DNA of 8,212 nucleotides from positions 1 to 8,212 of the forward strand of contig CADBRE010000089.1 in NCBI GenBank assembly GCA_902797005.1, written 5' to 3'. The notes below the pieces were generated by a model. That model saw only the letters and a program-made list of their open reading frames with translations, was not told where the DNA came from and ran no database searches. Positions 6,054-8,212 of this stretch are shown piece by piece. Both the position numbers and the translations under genes were made by a program. Origin of the DNA: an uncultured Erysipelotrichaceae bacterium (GTDB lineage: Bacteria; Bacillota_I; Bacilli_A; RF39; UBA660). Every line of letters begins with the position of its first letter. Position 1 is the stretch's first letter.

Positions 6054-6728
6054 ATGAATTTGGAAAGATTTGAAGCTTTAATAGGTACCGAAAAATTAAA
6101 TGCTATAAAAAACTTGAACATTTTAATTGTGGGTATAGGTGGAGTAGGAGGATACACTTTAGAAAGTTTAGTTAGAAGCGGAATAGAAAATATTAGAGTT
6201 GTGGACTTCGACACTATTGACTCATCGAATCTAAATAGACAAATATTGACTAACACCGAAAATATAGGCAAACTTAAAACTGATGAAGCTATAAAAAGAA
6301 GTAAACTAATTAATCCAAATATAAATATTAAGGCTTTAAGTATCTTCTTAGATGATAAAACAATTGATAATATTAATCTAAATGATTTTGACTATGTAGT
6401 AGATGCCTGTGATTCAATCAAAACAAAAGAGCTATTAATTAATAAATGCATAGAAAGCAATATTAAAATAATATCATCAATGGGAACAGCAAAAAAACTT
6501 GATGCCACTAAACTTGAAATAACTACTTTAGATAAAACTAGCTATGATCCACTTGCTAAACTATTAAGACATAACATAAATAAGAGATATCACAAAAAAG
6601 TAAATGTTATCTCTTCCAAAGAAGAACCGAAGAAGGCAAATATTCTAGGTTCATGCTCATATGTACCAGCAGTCGCAGGCCTTCTTATAACGAACTATAT
6701 AATAAATGATATATTAAAAGGAAGATAA
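6054..6728 (+). CDS. tcdA: tRNA threonylcarbamoyladenosine dehydratase TcdA (YrvM/CsdL family)
   Basis: TcdA is an E1/ThiF-like enzyme that uses ATP to cyclise t6A at tRNA position 37 into ct6A. The 224 residues show the nucleotide-binding loop GIGGVGG (27-33) and DFDTIDSSNLNRQ (51-63), followed by IGKLK (71-75) and the adenylation-domain DACDS (117-121). Family-typical features are SMGTAKKLDATK (142-153), KTSYDPLAKLLR (161-172), SSKEEP (187-192) and GSCSYVPAVAGL (199-210). These distinguish it from MoeB and ThiF, and the zinc-binding CxxC pairs of those proteins are absent. I place the start at 6054, after GGAGGG (6043-6048). An in-frame ATG at 5985 would add 23 residues encoded by the upstream RNA and has no ribosome binding site. 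At 224 residues it is rather shorter than many TcdA proteins (about 250-270). No separate promoter is obvious, so readthrough from the 6S promoter may drive it. Confidence 0.93.
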   Translation: MNLERFEALIGTEKLNAIKNLNILIVGIGGVGGYTLESLVRSGIENIRVVDFDTIDSSNLNRQILTNTENIGKLKTDEAIKRSKLINPNINIKALSIFLDDKTIDNINLNDFDYVVDACDSIKTKELLINKCIESNIKIISSMGTAKKLDATKLEITTLDKTSYDPLAKLLRHNINKRYHKKVNVISSKEEPKKANILGSCSYVPAVAGLLITNYIINDILKGR

Positions 6729-6744
6729 TTAGTTATCTTCCTTT
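6717..6744. terminator. Bidirectional terminator shared by tcdA and rarA
   Basis: AAAGGAAGATAA (6717-6728) and TTATCTTCCTTT (6733-6744) form a perfect 12-bp stem with a TTAG loop. The outer A/T pairs provide a short U-run in either direction. The tcdA stop codon forms the inner end of the left arm, and the rarA stop codon (6731-6729) lies in the loop, so one hairpin ends two convergent genes with no intergenic DNA. Confidence 0.85.
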
Positions 6745-7925
6745 ATTCTTTGATTAAACTTATACATTTCTTGCTCGTATTTATTATCTCCTGGAGTGTA
6801 GTATTTACTTGTTTTTATGTTATCAGGTAAGTATTGTTGTTTTACCCAGTGATTTTTAAAGTTATGTGGGTATTTATAATTAGGAGAAGTTGTTCTTATG
6901 TGTTCTGGAACTCTTCCAGGATTATTTTTTTGCAAATCAGTTATGGCTTTCATATAAGTGTTTTCTATTGTATTACTCTTAGGAGATAAAGCCATTTCTA
7001 TCACTGCTTGTGTAAGTGGTTTATAAAGCTCAGGCAAGCCTAATCTTTCGGCAGATTGAATAGCTGTCAATACTTTAGTTTGGAGAGTGGGGTTAGCAAG
7101 TCCAATATCTTCATAAGCTATTACTAGCATTCTTCTATAAAGAATATCAAATTCTCCTGTGTCAATAAGTCTTACTAAATAGTGTACTGCTGCATCAACG
7201 TCTGATCCTCTAATTGACTTTTGAAATGCACTTATGAGGTCGTAGTATCCATCCTCATTTTTATCTGAAAAGTAGTTAGCCTTATTATTTATTGTTTGTA
7301 TATCTTCTATAGTAAAAGAATTACCAAACGAATTAATGCAAAACTCTATTAAGTTATATGCAAAACGCATATCACCGCCTGATATATGAGCTATGTGTTT
7401 GTAAACTTCATCTGTTATATTTATATCAGTATATACCTCTTTTACCCTTAATAAGGCTTTATAAATATCTTCTTCAGTTAGTTCCTTTAATTCTAATAAC
7501 TGACATCTACTTCTTATAGCCGGATTAATTGAGTGATATGGGTTAGAAGAGGTAAGACCTATTAGGATAAGCTTGCCACTTTCTATAAAAGATAAAAGTA
7601 AATCTTGTTTATCTTTATTCATTCTATGTATTTCATCTACTATAAGTATTAAATCATCATACATTTTAGCTTCTTCAAATACTATTTCAAAGTCTTTTTT
7701 AGAATTTATTGTTGCGTTTAACATTCTATATCTGCATCCAAGTTCATTCATCAAAGCTAAAGCTATAGTGGTTTTTCCAATTCCACTTTTACCATGTAGT
7801 ATCATATTAAATATTCTTTTATTTTTGACAAGGTTATTAAGTATTTTATTTTCGCCAACCAAATGAGTTTGTCCAACTACCTCTGACAGATTCTTTGGTC
7901 TTAGTTTTTCTGCTAGTGTTTCCAT
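6729..7925 (-). CDS. rarA: Replication-associated recombination AAA+ ATPase RarA (MgsA/WRNIP1 family)
   Basis: RarA acts at stalled or gapped replication forks as a clamp-loader-like AAA+ ATPase that interacts with SSB. The 398 residues begin METLAEKLRPKNLSEVVGQ, the usual RarA opening. Walker A is GKSGIGKTT (45-53), Walker B LILIVDEIHR (92-101), sensor 1 GLTSSNP (123-129), the Arg-finger region IRSR (137-140) and sensor 2 GGDMR (183-187). The MgsA C-terminal tetramer domain is recognised by KSIRGSDVDAAVHYLVRL (236-253), EDIGLANP (272-279), YKPLTQAVIEMALSPKSN (301-318) and KYPH with VKQQYLPD (351-368). The Walker A reads GKSGIG where most RarA have GPPGTG; the essential GKT is intact. The start is the ATG at 7925, four bases after AAGTGAT; the upstream in-frame GTG at 7934 lies inside that Shine-Dalgarno site. 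It converges on tcdA, whereas in Bacillus the two are co-directional. Confidence 0.95.
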   Translation of the reverse strand: METLAEKLRPKNLSEVVGQTHLVGENKILNNLVKNKRIFNMILHGKSGIGKTTIALALMNELGCRYRMLNATINSKKDFEIVFEEAKMYDDLILIVDEIHRMNKDKQDLLLSFIESGKLILIGLTSSNPYHSINPAIRSRCQLLELKELTEEDIYKALLRVKEVYTDINITDEVYKHIAHISGGDMRFAYNLIEFCINSFGNSFTIEDIQTINNKANYFSDKNEDGYYDLISAFQKSIRGSDVDAAVHYLVRLIDTGEFDILYRRMLVIAYEDIGLANPTLQTKVLTAIQSAERLGLPELYKPLTQAVIEMALSPKSNTIENTYMKAITDLQKNNPGRVPEHIRTTSPNYKYPHNFKNHWVKQQYLPDNIKTSKYYTPGDNKYEQEMYKFNQRIKEDN

Positions 7926-7947
7926 TAAAATCACTTCTTTCTTTAAT

Positions 7948-7976
7948 AGTATATCAAATTATTAGAAAAAGATAAA
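7948..7976 (-). promoter_or_regulatory. Extended -10 promoter of rarA
   Basis: Read on the minus strand, -10 TATACT (7953-7948) is preceded by TGA (7956-7954), giving an extended -10. The -35 box, TTTATC (7976-7971), at 17 bases is weak, matching three of six bases. Transcription would begin near 7941, giving a leader of roughly 16 bases before the ATG, similar to hisS. Confidence 0.6.
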
Positions 7977-8022
7977 GCAGAAGTAGCAAAAATGTGTTTG
8001 TAAATTATAATAAAAATTATAC

Positions 8023-8051
8023 TTAACAAATAAAGGAGAATATGGTATAGT
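8023..8051 (+). promoter_or_regulatory. Strong extended -10 promoter of the last, partial gene
   Basis: The -35 box TTAACA (8023-8028) and -10 box TATAGT (8046-8051) are separated by 17 bases, with TGG completing an extended -10. Transcription would start near 8058. A strong Shine-Dalgarno site, AAAGGAGG (8060-8067), follows at once, five bases before the ATG. Confidence 0.75.
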
Positions 8052-8072
8052 AAGGTTACAAAGGAGGTTAAA

Positions 8073-8212
8073 ATGGACTATAGCATAGAAATTATTGATA
8101 TTGAGTTTTTAGGTTACTCAAATGTTTTAGAATATGTAGTGGATACTGATGAATATAAAGTTTGTGAAAGCACGGTTAAATACAATCATGATGGAACTGT
8201 TTCTCATATAGA
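8073..8212 (+). CDS. Unknown protein, N-terminal 46 residues only
   Basis: An open frame starts at the ATG at 8073 and runs without a stop to the window edge. It begins MDYSIEIIDIEFLGYSNVLE and continues with acidic, beta-rich sequence such as VVDTDEYKV and KYNHDGTVSHI. There is no signal peptide or membrane segment in the visible part. The strong AAAGGAGG site and the promoter at 8023-8051 make it a real gene. The visible part is too short for me to name a family. It diverges from rarA and seems to be transcribed on its own or to head a new operon. Confidence 0.75.
   Translation, partial: MDYSIEIIDIEFLGYSNVLEYVVDTDEYKVCESTVKYNHDGTVSHI

Noticed and set aside
7926..7934. GTG at 7934 as the rarA start
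   Set aside because: The GTG is part of the AAGTGAT Shine-Dalgarno site that serves the ATG at 7925, and METLAEKLRP is the usual RarA opening.
8002..8021. Direct repeat AAATTATA at 8002-8009 and 8014-8021
   Set aside because: Eight bases of pure A/T in an AT-rich intergenic region can easily recur by chance; it lies just upstream of the -35 box, but nothing else supports an operator.
1..8212. Mobile element, CRISPR array or defence island
   Set aside because: No transposase, integrase, terminal repeats, spaced repeats or known defence genes were seen; most genes are core housekeeping functions with uniform base composition.

Overview
This is an AT-rich window with compact genes, Shine-Dalgarno sites of the AGGTGAT or GGAGG type and short U-tract hairpin terminators. 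It looks like chromosomal DNA of a low-GC Bacillota, most likely a clostridial lineage. The proteins use the standard genetic code (TAA and TAG stops, TGG for Trp). I see no insertion sequence, phage gene, CRISPR array, tRNA or rRNA, so this reads as core chromosome with one unusual accessory gene pair.

Layout. Positions 1-332 (minus) hold nearly all of a small TIGR04086/DUF3792 (YrzE-like) membrane protein. Divergent from it is a DUF421 (YetF/YrbG-like) membrane protein at 406-1053. This converges on a SpoVB-like flippase at 1045-2349 (minus); the two genes overlap by 9 bp inside a hairpin that probably ends both transcripts. A divergent promoter region follows. From it runs a rightward operon: hisS (2474-3724), a ClpX-like AAA+ ATPase with an unfamiliar N-terminal domain (3746-5311) and a small winged-helix-like protein (5340-5801), closed by a clear intrinsic terminator at 5800-5822.

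The next 230 bases are not empty. They carry their own extended -10 promoter and a foldable RNA of about 164 nt (about 5878-6041), which I interpret as 6S RNA. The RNA ends at the Shine-Dalgarno site of tcdA (6054-6728). tcdA converges with rarA (6729-7925, minus) with no gap, and a perfect 12-bp stem serves as shared terminator. The last gene, starting at 8073, has a strong promoter but is cut off after 46 codons and is not recognised.

The gene order follows that of the Bacillus subtilis region yrzE-spoVB-yrbG ... hisS-aspS-6S RNA (bsrA)-yrvM (tcdA)-yrvN (rarA), as I remember it. The intervening genes are absent, several strands are flipped, and the ClpX-like/winged-helix pair sits where aspS would be. 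The cellular jobs are envelope lipid-carrier transport (spoVB), tRNA-His charging (hisS), tRNA t6A37 cyclisation (tcdA), replication-fork maintenance (rarA), RNA polymerase control (6S) and a probable protein unfoldase of unknown target. The most interesting item is the unfoldase: it keeps the ClpX IGF loop for ClpP docking but has lost the ClpX zinc-binding domain.
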